Position numbers and translations under genes: made by a program. Source: Acidobacteriota bacterium (GTDB lineage: Bacteria > Acidobacteriota > UBA6911 > RPQK01 > JADFOI01). Taken from it: 8,638 nt of DNA. Of this stretch, positions 7,365 to 8,638 are shown in pieces (the first letter of the stretch is position 1; every line of letters begins with the position of its first letter). The notes under the pieces are model-generated. The model ran no database searches, was not told the DNA's origin, and saw only the letters and a program-made list of their open reading frames with translations. The stretch spans positions 1 to 8,638 of the forward strand of contig JAPYTY010000079.1 of assembly GCA_029942065.1 (NCBI GenBank). The letters are read 5' to 3'.

Positions 7365-7392
7365 CGCTGGTCGCAGACCAGCGCCCCTACAA
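7364..7392. repeat. Hairpin repeat with CCCCTACAA end, overlapping the 3' end of the acyl-CoA dehydrogenase gene
   Basis: GCGCTGGTC (7364-7372), loop GCA, GACCAGCGC (7376-7384): a perfect 9-bp stem, followed by CCCTACAA to 7392. Read on the minus strand, the conserved TTGTAGGGGCGC end supplies the last codon (TTG) and the TAG stop (7389-7387) of the dehydrogenase. The hairpin then follows the stop directly. It lacks a T run on that strand, so it is not a classical intrinsic terminator but may block 3' exonucleases or promote ending of transcription. Confidence 0.8.
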
Positions 7393-8457
7393 CCCCTTCG
7401 CCCTCAATGCCATCTCCAGCTGATTTCGAGTCGATCCGTAGAGTTGCTGCAACGTCTTGACCCGTTTGAAGTAAATGTGCGGATCGTATTCCCAGGTGAA
7501 GCCCACCCCTCCAAACAGCTGGATAGTCTCACCGCACACGAAGCCCGCGGCATCACCACTGTAGGCTTTGGCCGCAGCAACCAGAAAAGGCGCCTCCTCC
7601 AGCTGCTCGCTCAGGGCCCAGGCGGCCCGGTAGACCGCCGCGTGAGAGCTTTCCGTTTGAATCCACATATCAGCGGCACGGTGCTGAAGTGCCTGGAAGC
7701 TGCCAATGGTGCGGCCGAAGGCCTCACGTTCTTTCAGATAATTGACGGCCAACTCCAGACAGCGTTCCATCAGACCCAGCAGCAGCGCTGAGGCTCCCAG
7801 AGCTCCCAGCAAATTCACCTCCTGCGGGATGGCCTGATCCGACACCAGCTTCCCCGGGGCATCCAGGGTGATCTGAACAAAACGTTGGGTGTGATCAAAG
7901 GTGTCCAGGGAAACCGTGTTCCAGCCCGCCTCGGGACGAGGCACCAGGACCAGGCCCTCCCGGGTGGTCACCAGAAGAGCATCGGCACTGGCTCCAAAGG
8001 CAACCGGCCCCTTGGTTCCGCTGACCTTGCCGTCGGAGAAGCGAACCGAAGACTCCGGCTCCCTGGGATGGGTCAGTGTCTCCGATTGAGCCAGAAAAAC
8101 GATCTTCTCACCCTGGATCACCTCCTGAAGCAGGGTGGCGGCCTGCTCGCCATCGAGACGAGACAGCATTTCGGCCCCCAGCAGCCAATCCAGAAAGGGA
8201 CCAGGGAAGGCCGCCCGTCCCATCTCATGGGTCACCGCAGCCAGACCCACCGGACCCGCCTCGGCCCCTCCAAGTTTTTCCGGAAGCGTCAAGCCTAGAT
8301 AGCCCAGTTCGGCCAGCTGGGCATAGACCTCTCTGGAGAATCCTTCGGGAGTCTCCTCGGTCACGGTTCGCACTTTCTCCAGCGGACTCTCTTTTTCCAG
8401 AAACTCCTGGGTGGAGCTTTTCAGCAGGGCATTGTCTTCGTCCAGTTCAAATTGCAT
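7387..8457 (-). CDS. Acyl-CoA dehydrogenase-like subunit, probably the non-catalytic partner
   Basis: A 356-residue cytoplasmic acyl-CoA dehydrogenase-family protein, shorter than the usual ~380-400. The N-terminal helical domain opens MQFELDEDNALLK; GYLGLTLPEKLGG (52-64) and HEMGRAAFPGPF are typical. The middle domain keeps GKVSGTKGPVAFGASADALLV (143-162), but the usual TEPxxGSD FAD segment is absent (AQSETLTHP). The C-terminal domain has REAFGRTIGSFQALQHRAADM (244-264) and LFGGVGFTWEYDPHIYFKR (314-332). The position of the MCAD-type catalytic Glu is Tyr340 (QQLYGST), and that of the isovaleryl-CoA dehydrogenase-type Glu is Gly218, aligned by eye. This fits one subunit of a heterotetrameric dehydrogenase such as actinobacterial FadE28-FadE29, where one chain supplies the base; the partner may lie past the right edge. 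No Shine-Dalgarno is visible before the ATG at 8457, but the N-terminus fits the family well. It is separated from the next minus-strand gene by repeats. Confidence 0.88.
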   Translation of the reverse strand: MQFELDEDNALLKSSTQEFLEKESPLEKVRTVTEETPEGFSREVYAQLAELGYLGLTLPEKLGGAEAGPVGLAAVTHEMGRAAFPGPFLDWLLGAEMLSRLDGEQAATLLQEVIQGEKIVFLAQSETLTHPREPESSVRFSDGKVSGTKGPVAFGASADALLVTTREGLVLVPRPEAGWNTVSLDTFDHTQRFVQITLDAPGKLVSDQAIPQEVNLLGALGASALLLGLMERCLELAVNYLKEREAFGRTIGSFQALQHRAADMWIQTESSHAAVYRAAWALSEQLEEAPFLVAAAKAYSGDAAGFVCGETIQLFGGVGFTWEYDPHIYFKRVKTLQQLYGSTRNQLEMALRAKGL

Positions 8458-8638
8458 GGGTTAATAGCCAGGACTATGCATAAATTGTCTACTGCAGGGC
8501 CGCATCCATCCACGCTGACGGCGTTGTGCTCCCTTGAGCTCCTCGGCGGACTGCAAGAGTACGCCTTTGTGGGGCCCTGCGTCGCACGCCTTGTCATCGC
8601 GGCGCCTGCGGCCCTTCGTCACGCCGCCTTTATCTGAG
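8458..8638. other. GC-rich gene-free segment, candidate dispersed repeat, upstream of the dehydrogenase gene
   Basis: This segment of 181 bases to the window edge shows no recognisable coding sequence on either strand. GCAGGGCC (8494-8501) and GGCCCTGC (8573-8580) form a perfect 8-bp inverted repeat around 71 bases. The right part is rich in GCGGCGCC/GGCGGCG-type words. It may hold the promoter or leader of the dehydrogenase gene, or be a mobile-type repeat that separates it from an upstream gene. Confidence 0.45.

Noticed and set aside
8452..8637. A 61-codon plus-strand open frame at the right edge
   Set aside because: It lies in the repeat-like GC-rich segment, overlaps the dehydrogenase start, and has no family resemblance.

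Overview
The window looks like a chromosomal segment of an Acidobacteriota member, probably from an uncultured lineage. The main clue is a 1069-residue TonB-dependent receptor of the Oar/carboxypeptidase-regulatory type (hallmark plug sequence DLPLNGRSF), a family that is strongly expanded in that phylum. The moderately high GC content, the gram-negative outer-membrane receptor, the Tat-exported amidohydrolase and the repeat-rich intergenic DNA agree with this. The taxon is an inference, because the window holds no marker gene.

Layout. (1) 1-1481, minus: a Sec-exported amidohydrolase (Amidohydrolase_3/YtcJ-like), cut by the left edge of the window. (2) 1482-1915: a divergent intergenic region with a possible promoter and a degenerate hairpin repeat. 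(3) 1916-5125, plus: the TonB-dependent receptor, closed by a very strong intrinsic terminator at 5149-5184. (4) 5126-5467: a repeat-filled convergent spacer. (5) 5468-7114, minus: a Tat-exported amidohydrolase of the AtzA/TrzN/SsnA-like group with altered metal-site residues. (6) 7115-7386: a spacer of heptamer tandem repeats and hairpin repeats. (7) 7387-8457, minus: a short acyl-CoA dehydrogenase-like protein that seems to lack the catalytic glutamate at both known positions. (8) 8458-8638: gene-free, GC-rich DNA that resembles a dispersed repeat.

How the genes may work together: the receptor could import or bind a substrate at the outer membrane, and two separately exported metal-dependent hydrolases flank it, one divergent and one convergent. 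This suggests, without proving, a surface and periplasm module that captures and hydrolyses an amide, ester or cyclic substrate. The acyl-CoA dehydrogenase subunit is cytoplasmic. It is separated from the hydrolase by repeats and probably belongs to another transcription unit continuing beyond the right edge. No CRISPR array, tRNA, rRNA, transposase or phage gene was seen. The most unusual points are the altered active sites of the second hydrolase and of the dehydrogenase, and a family of hairpin repeats that share one conserved end but have different stems, one copy of which supplies a stop codon.
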